Positions 32,879 through 40,621 of a stretch of 49,626 nucleotides of DNA are shown piece by piece. Position 1 is the stretch's first letter. The number at the start of each line of letters is the position of its first letter. The notes beneath the pieces were generated by a model, which was not told where the DNA came from, did not search any database, and worked only from the letters and a program-made list of their open reading frames with translations. The translations under genes and the position numbers were made by a program. The DNA is from Candidatus Rokuibacteriota bacterium (GTDB lineage Bacteria > Methylomirabilota > Methylomirabilia > Rokubacteriales > CSP1-6): positions 1 through 49,626 of the forward strand of contig QHSP01000051.1 of NCBI GenBank assembly GCA_003220495.1, given 5' to 3'.

Positions 32879-33816
32879 GTCCCGCGCCGTTCCAGCGCCA
32901 CCTCGAGCACACGGCGCGCCAGCGCCGCCTCCTGCGCGCGGTCCGTCATGACGATGTCGGCGACGTCCGCCTCGACGCCGACCCGCGCCAGGTCGGACGC
33001 GCACGCCCGATCGCGCGGGTCGATCAGGAGCCGGCGGAGCCAGGGTGCACAGGCCTCGGCGACGCCGAGCGGCGAGACCGCGAGGCCACGAACCCGCATG
33101 AGGGCGCCGGCCGGACCGCTCACCGCCGCACCGCCGACGATCGGGCTCACGCCGACGACGGGCGCCGTCGTCGAGCGTAGCGCGTCGACGATGCCGGGTA
33201 CGGCGAGGATCGGGCCGATGGAGGTGACGGGATTGGAAGGGCAAACGATGACGACGTCGGCTGTTTGGATCGACTCCACGACACCCGGCGCGGGGCCGGC
33301 GCTCGGCGCGCCGTCATAGTCCACGCCCACGACCTCGACGAGCGCTTTCTCGCGCACAAAATACTCCTGGAACGTGAGGCGCCCACCCGGTGTCCGGATC
33401 ATCGTCCGGACTGGGTCGTCGCTCATCGGCAGGATGCGGACGGCGACGCCGAGCTCGGCGGCGAGCCGCGCCGTCACCGTCGAGAGGGGCTGGCCATCGC
33501 GGAGCGCCCGGGTACGCGTGAGATGCGTCGCCAGGTCACGGTCGCCGAGATTGAACCACGTCTCCGCACCGTGCGTCGCCATCGCGGCCAGACAGTTGAA
33601 TGTCTCGCCGGCGAGTCCCCAGCCGCGCTCGACGTCGAGCATCCCGGCGAGCGCGTACGTGACGGTGTCGAGGTCCGGCGAGATGTGAAGCCCCCAGACT
33701 TCCGTGTCGTCGCCGGTGTTACCGATGACGGTGAGATCGCGCTGCGGGACGCACGTCACGAGACCGCGCAGGAGCTTGGCGGCGCCGGTGCCGCCGGCGA
33801 GCGTGACGACGCGCAT
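32875..33816 (-). CDS. cofD: 2-phospho-L-lactate transferase (CofD/FbiA)
   Basis: A 313-residue enzyme that joins the activated C3 phosphoester to Fo, giving F420-0 or its dehydro form. Hallmarks are the start VVTLAGGTGAAKLLRGL, IGNTGDDTEVWGLHISPDLD, the FNLGDRD block and VCPSNPVTSIGPIL. The ATG at 33816 is the start that matches the family N-terminus; the frame stays open upstream but is not homologous. It precedes cofC with a 4-bp overlap and follows the GNAT-like gene by 2 bp. Confidence 0.94.
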   Translation of the reverse strand: MRVVTLAGGTGAAKLLRGLVTCVPQRDLTVIGNTGDDTEVWGLHISPDLDTVTYALAGMLDVERGWGLAGETFNCLAAMATHGAETWFNLGDRDLATHLTRTRALRDGQPLSTVTARLAAELGVAVRILPMSDDPVRTMIRTPGGRLTFQEYFVREKALVEVVGVDYDGAPSAGPAPGVVESIQTADVVIVCPSNPVTSIGPILAVPGIVDALRSTTAPVVGVSPIVGGAAVSGPAGALMRVRGLAVSPLGVAEACAPWLRRLLIDPRDRACASDLARVGVEADVADIVMTDRAQEAALARRVLEVALERRGT

Positions 33817-33818
33817 GG

Positions 33819-34358
33819 TCAGTCGCGGGCGGTTTCTCGAAGCGTCCACAACGCGGTGCCACCACGCCAGGCGTAGAGACCACTCCCGGGCCGGCCCGCG
33901 AGATCGGGCGGCAAGGTGCCCTCCGGTACCGGGATGAAGCCGAAGCGGACCCAGACGCGATCGAGGCTCTGCGGGCGCGCGAACAGCGTGACGACGCCAC
34001 AGGCGACCGCGTGATCGAGCACCGCGGCCACGAGCTGCGAGGCGACCTCTAGTGGCTCGGCCTCGGCACGTACGACGGGTCCGTGCAGCAACATGGCCTG
34101 GCCGCTTCGCTCTCCGATCACGGCGCCGATCAGGCGCTGACCGCCGTCCGTGGCGCCCCACGCGACGGCGACGTCGTCGGTGGGGGGCCAGGAGACCGCG
34201 GCGAAATCGAAGAGCGGACGGGCCATCGCGGCGTCCGGCAGGGGCTGGTATCCGATTCCCTGCCAGACCCGCGGAACGGTCGCAGAGGCGAGCGAGGGAG
34301 CTGGGACGGCGGCGGGCCGAGCGCCCCCCGCGCGATTTCCAGTCCTACTTCTTGCCAA
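33819..34358 (-). CDS. GNAT-like protein of unknown function in the F420 cluster
   Basis: A 179-residue protein. The C-terminal approximately 110 residues look like a GNAT acyltransferase fold: strands in QRLIGAVIGE and AMLLHGPVVRAEA, a helix LEVASQLVAAVLDHA, then VTLFARPQSLDRVWVRFGF with the usual GF near the end. The acetyl-CoA loop is not a clean Q/RxxGxG/A, so activity is uncertain. Its stop lies 2 bp before cofD and its ATG overlaps the HU stop, so it is locked into the operon. No F420 pathway step is known to need an acyltransferase, and the substrate is unknown. An internal ATG (MARPLFDF) is an alternative start. Confidence 0.6.
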   Translation of the reverse strand: MARSRTGNRAGGARPAAVPAPSLASATVPRVWQGIGYQPLPDAAMARPLFDFAAVSWPPTDDVAVAWGATDGGQRLIGAVIGERSGQAMLLHGPVVRAEAEPLEVASQLVAAVLDHAVACGVVTLFARPQSLDRVWVRFGFIPVPEGTLPPDLAGRPGSGLYAWRGGTALWTLRETARD

Positions 34359-34638
34359 GCACCGCGTCCTTCAGGCTCTTCGCGAGCCGGAACTTGCAGA
34401 CTCGCTTGGCCGGGATCTTGATGGGCTCGCCGGTCTGGGGATTCCGTCCGATTCGCGCCTTGCGGTTCGCGAGCACCAGCTTGCCGAAGCCCGGAAGGAC
34501 GAAGGCGCCGCTCTTCTTCGCTTCCTTGGACGCGAGCGAGAGCGCCTCGTCGAGGATACCCTCGATCTGCTTCCGGGTAAGGCTGGTCTTCTCCGCAAGG
34601 TACGCGACCGTTGCAGTCTTCGTCATCGTCTTCGCCAC
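34345..34638 (-). CDS. HU-family nucleoid protein
   Basis: A 97-residue HU/IHF-type protein. The helical dimerisation part reads SLTRKQIEGILDEALSLAS; the beta-arm region has GKLVLANRKARIGRNPQTG and IKIPAKRVCKF, with the RNPQTG arm tip typical of HU. The GTG start has AGGAGGT 5 bases upstream. It lies between cofH and a GNAT-like gene within the F420 cluster and has its own likely promoter, so it could drive the downstream cof genes. It overlaps the next gene by 14 bp. Confidence 0.92.
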   Translation of the reverse strand: MAKTMTKTATVAYLAEKTSLTRKQIEGILDEALSLASKEAKKSGAFVLPGFGKLVLANRKARIGRNPQTGEPIKIPAKRVCKFRLAKSLKDAVLGKK

Positions 34639-34683
34639 AGGTGACCTCCTGTCGATCGAGGGTGGTGGTTGAACGCGAACTGC

Positions 34684-34690
34684 ATTATTA
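34684..34690 (-). promoter_or_regulatory. probable -10 element of the HU gene
   Basis: On the minus strand TAATAAT is preceded by TGTGG, in an otherwise GC-rich 73-bp gap between cofH and HU. The predicted start gives a leader of about 40 bases that includes the AGGAGGT ribosome site. No clear -35 element is seen. Confidence 0.5.
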
Positions 34691-34711
34691 CCACAGGCCG
34701 ACCCGGCGCGG

Positions 34712-35977
34712 CTAGCCGCGCGTGAAGCGGAATTCTCCCGAAGCGATCAGACGGCGATACGAGCCGAAGCGCGCCTCCGCGTCGTCGACTTTGTCCAGGG
34801 GTGAATCAGGGTTTTCCCCATCTCTATAGGTTCGAATGATCCCGTACACCGTGTCGCGCTGCGCGGGCACCCGCCCGACGTCGCGGATGAGGCGATGGAG
34901 CTCGGCCGGCCCGACGAGCTGGCCGTACTGCGCGCCCGCCGACGTCGAGATCGACTCGTTGATCAAGGTGCCGCCGAGATCGTTGGCGCCCGCCCCGAGC
35001 AGCAGCTGGGCCAGTTTCGGTCCTTCCTTGACCCAGGAGGACTGGATGTTCCGGAAGGTCGCGCCGAGCATCAGACGCGCGAGCGCGTGCATCTTGACGA
35101 CCTCGGCGCCGGTGGCGCCGGGCCGCACGCCCGGGACGAGGCCCTTCGAGTACATCGGCGCTTCGGAGTGGATCAGCGAGAGCGGCACGAATTCGGTGAA
35201 CCCACCGGTGTCCTTCTGGATCGCGCGCAGGAGCGCCATGTGGCGGATCCAGTGAGCCGGCGTCTCCACGTGGCCGTACATGATCGTCGAGGTCGTGCGG
35301 ATGCCGAGCGCGTGCGCCGAGGTGATCACGTCGACCCACTGCTCGACGGTGATCCGGCCGCGCGCGATGATATCGCGGATCGCCTGGTCGAGAATCTCCG
35401 CCGAGGTGCCCGGGAGGGTGCCGAGCCCGGCCGCCTTCAGCTCCGTCAGATATTCTCTGATCGGCAGCCCCGAGCGCACCGAGCCGTACAGCACCTCCTC
35501 GGGCGAGAACGCGTGGATGTGCAGCTCCGGGAGCGCCGTGGTGATCGCGCGCGTGAGATCGATGTAGTAGCGCCCGTCGAGCTTCGGCGGCAGCCCCGCC
35601 TGGATGCACACCTCGGTGGCGCCGAGATCCCGCGCCTCCTGGGCGCGCCGCACGACCTCCGCGACGGGCAGGAAGTAGCCCTCTTCCTCCCGGTGGTCGC
35701 GGCTGAACGCGCAGAACGTGCAGTGCTTGATGCAGACGTTCGTGAAGTTGACGTTGCGATTGACGACGTAGGTGACGACGTCCCCGGCCTGCCGCTGCCG
35801 CAGCTCGTCGGCGACCAGGGTCAGCGCGTGGAGGTCGCGCCCCTCGGCGCCCGTGAGCGCGATGCCGCCCTCGACCGACACTTCGTGGCCGTCGAGAGCC
35901 CGGGTGAGGATCGGGCGGAGATCGCGCGAGACCCAGTCGAGCGAAGCGAAGAGGCTACCAGCGACGCCAGCGTTCAT
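34712..35977 (-). CDS. cofH: FO synthase subunit 2 (radical SAM)
   Basis: A 421-residue radical SAM enzyme with CX3CX2C at C82, C86, C89 (CIKHCTFC), a GLPPKLDGRYYIDL block and the C-terminal MLGATFRNIQSSWVKEGPK. With CofG it builds the deazaflavin Fo from tyrosine and the ribityl-diaminouracil precursor. The ATG at 35977 has AAGGAG upstream. It overlaps cofG by 23 bp. In actinobacteria the two enzymes are fused as FbiC; here they are separate, as in archaea and cyanobacteria. Confidence 0.94.
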   Translation of the reverse strand: MNAGVAGSLFASLDWVSRDLRPILTRALDGHEVSVEGGIALTGAEGRDLHALTLVADELRQRQAGDVVTYVVNRNVNFTNVCIKHCTFCAFSRDHREEEGYFLPVAEVVRRAQEARDLGATEVCIQAGLPPKLDGRYYIDLTRAITTALPELHIHAFSPEEVLYGSVRSGLPIREYLTELKAAGLGTLPGTSAEILDQAIRDIIARGRITVEQWVDVITSAHALGIRTTSTIMYGHVETPAHWIRHMALLRAIQKDTGGFTEFVPLSLIHSEAPMYSKGLVPGVRPGATGAEVVKMHALARLMLGATFRNIQSSWVKEGPKLAQLLLGAGANDLGGTLINESISTSAGAQYGQLVGPAELHRLIRDVGRVPAQRDTVYGIIRTYRDGENPDSPLDKVDDAEARFGSYRRLIASGEFRFTRG

Positions 35978-37097
35978 GGGACTCCTTGACGAGACCGCGC
36001 TCGTCGACCAGGGCCTGGACGCGCGCGCGCAGGCCCTCATCCAGGCACTCGGCGCGCGTCGCGAACTCCGGATAGATCGCGAGACGCTCGCGCAGGACGA
36101 AGCCCTGGCTCTCGGTTGCGCGCCGGAGCTCGGGGATCAACGGCCACGGTTTCTCTGGGTTGATGTGATCGAGGGTCAGCGGCGAGATCCCGCCCCAGTC
36201 GTTGAGACCCGCCGCCAGGAGCCGGGGATAGGCGTCGGGCGAGAGATTCGGCGGCGCCTGGATGTTCACGTCGGACCCGAGGACGAGCCGCGCCACCGCG
36301 AGGGTCCACAGGAGATCCTCGAGCGACGGCTCGGGCGCGTCGCGCATCGGGATCCGCGGCTTGGCGCGGAAGTTCTGGACGATGACCTCCTGGATGTGTC
36401 CGTGCTTCTCGTGGAGGTCGCGGATGGCGACCAGCGTGTCCACCCGCTCGCGACGTGTCTCGCCGATGCCGATGAGCAGGCCGGTCGTGAACGGGATGCC
36501 GAGCTTTCCGGCGAGCGCGATCGTCCGCAACCGCCGCGCCGGCACCTTGTCGGGCGCCCGGTCGTGCGCCATCCCGCGGGCGAGGAGCCGCTCCGACACC
36601 GTCTCGAGCATGAGGCCCATGCTCACGTTCACCTCGCGCAGCGCCGCCAGGTCGCGCTCGCCCATCACGCCCGGGTTGGCGTGGGGCAGCAGCGGCGACT
36701 CCGCCAGAACCGCCGCGCAAACGGCGCGCAGGTACGACAAGGTCGTGCGGTGCCCGTGCCGTCGGAGAAACTCGCGATGGCTCGCGAACGAGGCTTCCGG
36801 CTTGTCGCCGAGCGAGAACAGGGCTTCCTTCGCGCCGAGCCGGCCACCCGCCTGCGCCAGCGCCACGACCTCGTTCGGCTCCATCGTGTGGGCGCCGGGC
36901 TCGCCCGGATCGCGGCGGAAGGTGCAGTAGCCGCAGTAGTCGCGGCACAAGGTGGTCAGCGGCACGAACACCTTGGCCGAGAAGGTGACGGTGCGGCCTC
37001 GGCCGCGGTCGCGCAGCTCGCCGGCGTGGACGAGCAGCTCGGGGAGCCCCGCCGCCGGGGTATCGATGAGCGCGCACGCTTCGTGGTGCGAGATCAT
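35955..37097 (-). CDS. cofG: FO synthase subunit 1 (radical SAM)
   Basis: A 380-residue radical SAM enzyme with CX3CX2C at C51, C55, C58 (CRDYCGYC) and blocks EALFSLGDKPE, MGLMLETVSERL, GLLIGIGET and LNDWGGISPLT that match CofG. It catalyses the second radical step of Fo formation. Its ATG overlaps the stop of the upstream LLM oxidoreductase (ATGA), and its 3' end overlaps cofH. Length is typical of stand-alone CofG. Confidence 0.94.
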   Translation of the reverse strand: MISHHEACALIDTPAAGLPELLVHAGELRDRGRGRTVTFSAKVFVPLTTLCRDYCGYCTFRRDPGEPGAHTMEPNEVVALAQAGGRLGAKEALFSLGDKPEASFASHREFLRRHGHRTTLSYLRAVCAAVLAESPLLPHANPGVMGERDLAALREVNVSMGLMLETVSERLLARGMAHDRAPDKVPARRLRTIALAGKLGIPFTTGLLIGIGETRRERVDTLVAIRDLHEKHGHIQEVIVQNFRAKPRIPMRDAPEPSLEDLLWTLAVARLVLGSDVNIQAPPNLSPDAYPRLLAAGLNDWGGISPLTLDHINPEKPWPLIPELRRATESQGFVLRERLAIYPEFATRAECLDEGLRARVQALVDERGLVKESHERWRRW

Positions 37098-38140
37098 GAC
37101 CGGCGCCGCGCGGTCTTCTTCGTCGACGAGGTCTTCGACCCGGCGCGCGTCGACGAGGCCCGGGTGCCGTGACCACCACCGGCTCGCGAGAGCTTCGGCC
37201 GCACGTCGCTCGCGAAGCGTTCGATGTTGGCGAGGACCGCGCGCTGCTCCTGCACCGTGTGATCGAAGACGAAGTGCGACACGCCGAGCGCCTGGTATCG
37301 CCGGATGTCGGCGGCGATCTCGTCCGCGGTGCCCTGGAACGGCGGCCGGTCGCCGGCGGCGGCCTTGGCGTTTCGACCGCGTACTTCCATCGGCACGCGG
37401 ATCGTGAGCGTGATCGACTTCGGGTCGCGCCCGGCTCGTCGCGCCCAGCCGTGGATCTCCCGGACCTTGGCCGCGTACTCGTCGGGGCCGAGCATCGCCG
37501 GCGGCCGCATCGCGATCGGATGCCAGCCGTCGCCGATGGTGCCGGCGCGCCGGAGCGCCGCGCCGGTGTGACCGCCGATCCAGACGGGGATGCCGCCGCG
37601 CTGCACCGGCTTGGGAAGCACGTGGACGTCGCGGACCGAGTAATGCTTGCCCTCGTAGCTGACCGGATCGGTCGTCCAGGCGGCGCGCATCAGCTTGATG
37701 TAGTCCTCGGTCACCCGCCCGCGCTCCTCGAACGGCGGCGCGCCGAGCGCCTCGAACTCCTCGCGCAGCCAGCCCACGCCCGCGCCGAGGATGACGCGCC
37801 CCTTCGACAGCACGTCGATCGTCGCGAGCATCTTGGCCTGGAGCAGCGGGTTGCGATACGGCACGACGAGCACGCTGACGCCGAGCCGGGCCCGCCTGGT
37901 CGCGTGCGCGAGGTGGCTCAGGGTCGTCAGCGGCTCGAGGTAGTCCTGCGCGAGCCCACCGGGGAACTGGCCGCTCGTGGTGTAGGGGTACACCGACTTG
38001 CCCGATGCGACGGGCATCACGACGTGGTCGGTGACGAACAGCGAGTCGAACCGCAGCGCGTCGGCTTTCTCGGCGAGCTTGAGGACGACATCGATGCTGG
38101 CCAGCGGCCCGCGACCCGGAAGCGAGAACCCGAACTCCAC
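37094..38140 (-). CDS. LLM-class F420-dependent oxidoreductase
   Basis: A 348-residue luciferase-like TIM-barrel protein. Blocks FGFSLPGRGPLAS, FDSLFVTDHVV, GVSVLVVPYRNPLLQAKMLA, VILGAGVGWLREEFEALG and PVWIGGHTGAALRRA are typical of F420-using members. It probably reduces or oxidises an organic substrate with F420. It is the first gene of the F420 operon and overlaps cofG by 4 bp. The last approximately 30 residues form a Lys/Arg/Ser/Thr-rich tail (SSTRAGSKTSSTKKTARRRS) not seen in most relatives, perhaps for nucleic acid or membrane contact. The substrate is unknown. Confidence 0.88.
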   Translation of the reverse strand: MEFGFSLPGRGPLASIDVVLKLAEKADALRFDSLFVTDHVVMPVASGKSVYPYTTSGQFPGGLAQDYLEPLTTLSHLAHATRRARLGVSVLVVPYRNPLLQAKMLATIDVLSKGRVILGAGVGWLREEFEALGAPPFEERGRVTEDYIKLMRAAWTTDPVSYEGKHYSVRDVHVLPKPVQRGGIPVWIGGHTGAALRRAGTIGDGWHPIAMRPPAMLGPDEYAAKVREIHGWARRAGRDPKSITLTIRVPMEVRGRNAKAAAGDRPPFQGTADEIAADIRRYQALGVSHFVFDHTVQEQRAVLANIERFASDVRPKLSRAGGGHGTRASSTRAGSKTSSTKKTARRRS

Positions 38141-38192
38141 GACCGTCCTCCGAGAATTAATGGGGTTTCCTGGAACGCGACGGCCGATATGG

Positions 38193-38198
38193 TATCAC
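38193..38198 (+). promoter_or_regulatory. possible leaderless -10 element of mnmG
   Basis: TATCAC within ATGGTATCACTAAG lies 8 bases before the mnmG ATG at 38207, with no Shine-Dalgarno between. This would give a leaderless or nearly leaderless mRNA. Confidence 0.35.
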
Positions 38199-38206
38199 TA
38201 AGCGGG

Positions 38207-40021
38207 ATGCAATTCTTTGACGTCGTCGTCATCGGCGCCGGACACGCGGGCTGCGAGGCGGCGTTGGCCTCGGCGCGCATGGGATGCCGGACGTTGCTGC
38301 TCACGATGAACCTCGACGCGATCGGCCAGATGTCGTGCAACCCCGCCGTCGGCGGCACCGCGAAGGGCCATCTGGTCCGCGAGATCGACGCGCTCGGCGG
38401 CGAGATGGGACGCAACACCGACGGCGCGGCGATCCAGTTCAAGACGCTCAACGCCTCGCGCGGCCCGGCGGTCCGGGCGTCGCGCGCCCAGTGTGATCGC
38501 GCCCGCTACCGCGGCGCGATGAAGCGGACCATCGAGCGTGAGCCGAATCTCGAGGTTCGGCAAGGACAGGCGGCGCGCTTCGTCCTCGACGCAGGCCGGG
38601 TCGCCGGTGTCGAGGACCAGATCGGCGTGCGCTCCTGGGCACGCGCGGTCGTGGTCACGACCGGAACGTTCCTGCGCGGGCTGATTCACGTCGGACTCGC
38701 CCGCCACAGCGCCGGCCGCGCCGGCGAGTTCGCGTCGGTCGACCTCTCGAACGCGCTGCGGGACCTCGGCCTCACGCTCGGGCGGCTCAAGACTGGCACG
38801 TCGCCGCGCCTGCGACGCTCGACGATCGACTACGCGGGGCTCGAGGAGCAGCGCGGCGATGCCGAGCCGTGGCCGTTTCACTGGGCGACCGCTCGGCTCG
38901 AGCTCCAACAAGTTTCGTGTCACATGACGTACACGACGCCGCGCACACACGAGATCGTCCGGGAGAACCTCGATCGGTCGCCGCTTTACTCCGGGGTCAT
39001 CGATGCGACCGGAGTTCGGTACTGCCCCTCGATCGAGGACAAGGTGAAGCGGTTCGCCGACCGCGAGCGCCACCAGGTGATCCTGGAGCCCGACGGTCTC
39101 GACACCGAAGAGGTGTACGCGAACGGGATCTCGACGAGTCTGCCTCCGGACGCGCAGGAGGCGCTGGTCCACTCGATCCCCGGTCTCGAGCGCGCGGAGA
39201 TCATGCGTCCGGGTTACGCCATCGAGTACGACTTCGTCCACCCGACGCAGCTGGCGCCGACGCTCGAGTGCCGCGCGGCGCCCGGGCTCTATCTGGCCGG
39301 CCAGATCAACGGGACGACCGGCTACGAGGAAGCCGCCGCCCTCGGGCTCTGGGCCGGCGTGAACGCGGCCTCGGCGGTGCTCGGGCGAGAGCCGTTTCTC
39401 CCGGACCGCTCCGAGTGTTACATGGCGGTGCTGGTTGACGATCTGGTGACCAAAGGCACGCTCGAGCCGTACCGGATGTTCACGTCGCGTGCGGAGTACC
39501 GTCTCTTGCTCCGCGAGGACAACGCGGACCTCCGCCTCACGCCGGCCGGCTATCGCCTGGGGCTGGTCTCGCGCGAGCGGTACGAGGCGGTCGAGCGCCG
39601 GCGCGCGCAGACGGCGGCGGAGATCCGGCGCCTCGAGGGAACGCGGGTCGGCGGCACCCCGCTGCTCCAGCTGCTCCGCCGGCCGGAGGTGACCTACGCC
39701 GACGTCCGGCGCCTGGACCCCGGGGCGCTCACCGACGTCGCGGTGGCGCGCCAGGTCGAGGTCTCCGCGAAGTACGAGGGCTACATCCGTCGCATGCTGG
39801 ACGACGTGGCGCGCTTCAAGCGCCTCGAGCAGCGATTGATCCCCGAGGGGCTCGACTATCGCAATGTGCCGGGCCTCTCGACCGAGATCCGCGAGCGGCT
39901 CGCCGAGGTCCGTCCCCGCTCGCTGGGGCAGGCCTCGCGCGTCCCCGGCGTGACTCCGGCGGCCATCTCGATCCTGACGGTCTGGTGTCATCGAGCTCGA
40001 CCGGCGGGAGCGGCGCGCTGA
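38207..40021 (+). CDS. mnmG: tRNA uridine-5-carboxymethylaminomethyl modification enzyme
   Basis: A 604-residue MnmG (GidA). FAD-binding GAGHAG at 10-15, SCNPAVGGTAKGHLVREIDALGG-type block at about 43-65, RLKTGTSPRL, the catalytic-Cys region CHMTYTT (about 238) and the C-terminal helical domain (YEGYIRRMLDDVARF) are all present. With MnmE it modifies wobble uridines of several tRNAs. Length is normal. The ATG was chosen by family alignment; the frame is open for about 1 kb upstream but that part is not homologous. No mnmE or rsmG gene is adjacent; 40022-40130 shows no gene. Confidence 0.96.
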   Translation: MQFFDVVVIGAGHAGCEAALASARMGCRTLLLTMNLDAIGQMSCNPAVGGTAKGHLVREIDALGGEMGRNTDGAAIQFKTLNASRGPAVRASRAQCDRARYRGAMKRTIEREPNLEVRQGQAARFVLDAGRVAGVEDQIGVRSWARAVVVTTGTFLRGLIHVGLARHSAGRAGEFASVDLSNALRDLGLTLGRLKTGTSPRLRRSTIDYAGLEEQRGDAEPWPFHWATARLELQQVSCHMTYTTPRTHEIVRENLDRSPLYSGVIDATGVRYCPSIEDKVKRFADRERHQVILEPDGLDTEEVYANGISTSLPPDAQEALVHSIPGLERAEIMRPGYAIEYDFVHPTQLAPTLECRAAPGLYLAGQINGTTGYEEAAALGLWAGVNAASAVLGREPFLPDRSECYMAVLVDDLVTKGTLEPYRMFTSRAEYRLLLREDNADLRLTPAGYRLGLVSRERYEAVERRRAQTAAEIRRLEGTRVGGTPLLQLLRRPEVTYADVRRLDPGALTDVAVARQVEVSAKYEGYIRRMLDDVARFKRLEQRLIPEGLDYRNVPGLSTEIRERLAEVRPRSLGQASRVPGVTPAAISILTVWCHRARPAGAAR

Positions 40022-40130
40022 CGCGCCGAGGGGCAGCGCCGGAGATTCGGCGGAGGCTCGGCGCGCGGTTCGCGCTGCCGGCCGTCGCGGGGCTCGGGCT
40101 CCGCCGGCCGAGGCGCGACCACGAATCGTG

Positions 40131-40613
40131 ATGGGCCGCCTGCCTGCGCACGGCGTCACGCCCGAGGAGTTCTTGAAGAAGCTCGCCGGATGGGCTCGCG
40201 GCACGATGATCGAGAGCCACGGAACGCGATTCGTCTCGGTGGGCGCGGGCCGCGCCGTGGCCGAGCTCGACTTCAAACCCACGCTCGCCCAGCTCACCGG
40301 CCGCTTCCACGCGGGCGCGATCGTGGCCTTCGCGGACGAGACGGCAACGTGCGCGGCCATGTGGGAGACGAACCCTTCGGGCGAGCTCCGCCCGGAGCTC
40401 TTTCCACTAACTCTCCAACTATCGGTAAACCTTATCCGAAATGCCGATAGCGGGACCTTGACAGCCGAGGCCAAGATCGTCCATCGTGGTCGTACGACTC
40501 TCGTCGTCGACGTTGAAGTCTTCGACGATCAGCGGCGGCTCATCGCCAAGCTCGCGGCGACTCAACTCGCTCCGGCGGCTCCGCCGGCCGAGACTCGACC
40601 TCACACAGGATGA
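40131..40613 (+). CDS. PaaI-type hotdog thioesterase
   Basis: A 160-residue hotdog-fold protein. TGRFHAGAIVAFADETATCAAM carries the central helix pattern of the PaaI/4HBT group (usually HGG...AD), followed by SVNLIRNADSGTLTAEAKIVHRG. It probably hydrolyses an acyl-CoA or aryl-CoA thioester. A GTG directly before the ATG could also be used. Codons for about residues 92-106 are visibly AT-richer than the surroundings and include a 7-base inverted repeat CTATCGG/CCGATAG (40419-40450). Its stop overlaps or abuts the next gene, so it may be the first gene of the kinase operon. Confidence 0.8.
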   Translation: MGRLPAHGVTPEEFLKKLAGWARGTMIESHGTRFVSVGAGRAVAELDFKPTLAQLTGRFHAGAIVAFADETATCAAMWETNPSGELRPELFPLTLQLSVNLIRNADSGTLTAEAKIVHRGRTTLVVDVEVFDDQRRLIAKLAATQLAPAAPPAETRPHTG

Positions 40614-40621
40614 GAGGCGGA

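Noticed and set aside
37169-38206. Long upstream extension of the mnmG frame
   Set aside because: Opposite to the LLM oxidoreductase gene and not homologous to MnmG. The family N-terminus begins at 38207.
40022-40130. Remnant of rsmG (gidB), which often follows mnmG
   Set aside because: The translated stretch has no methyltransferase motif and no start codon supported by a ribosome site.
40400-40450. AT-richer patch with a CTATCGG/CCGATAG inverted repeat in the thioesterase gene
   Set aside because: The frame and hotdog-fold sequence continue through it, and there is no duplication or insertion boundary, so it is most likely local codon drift.
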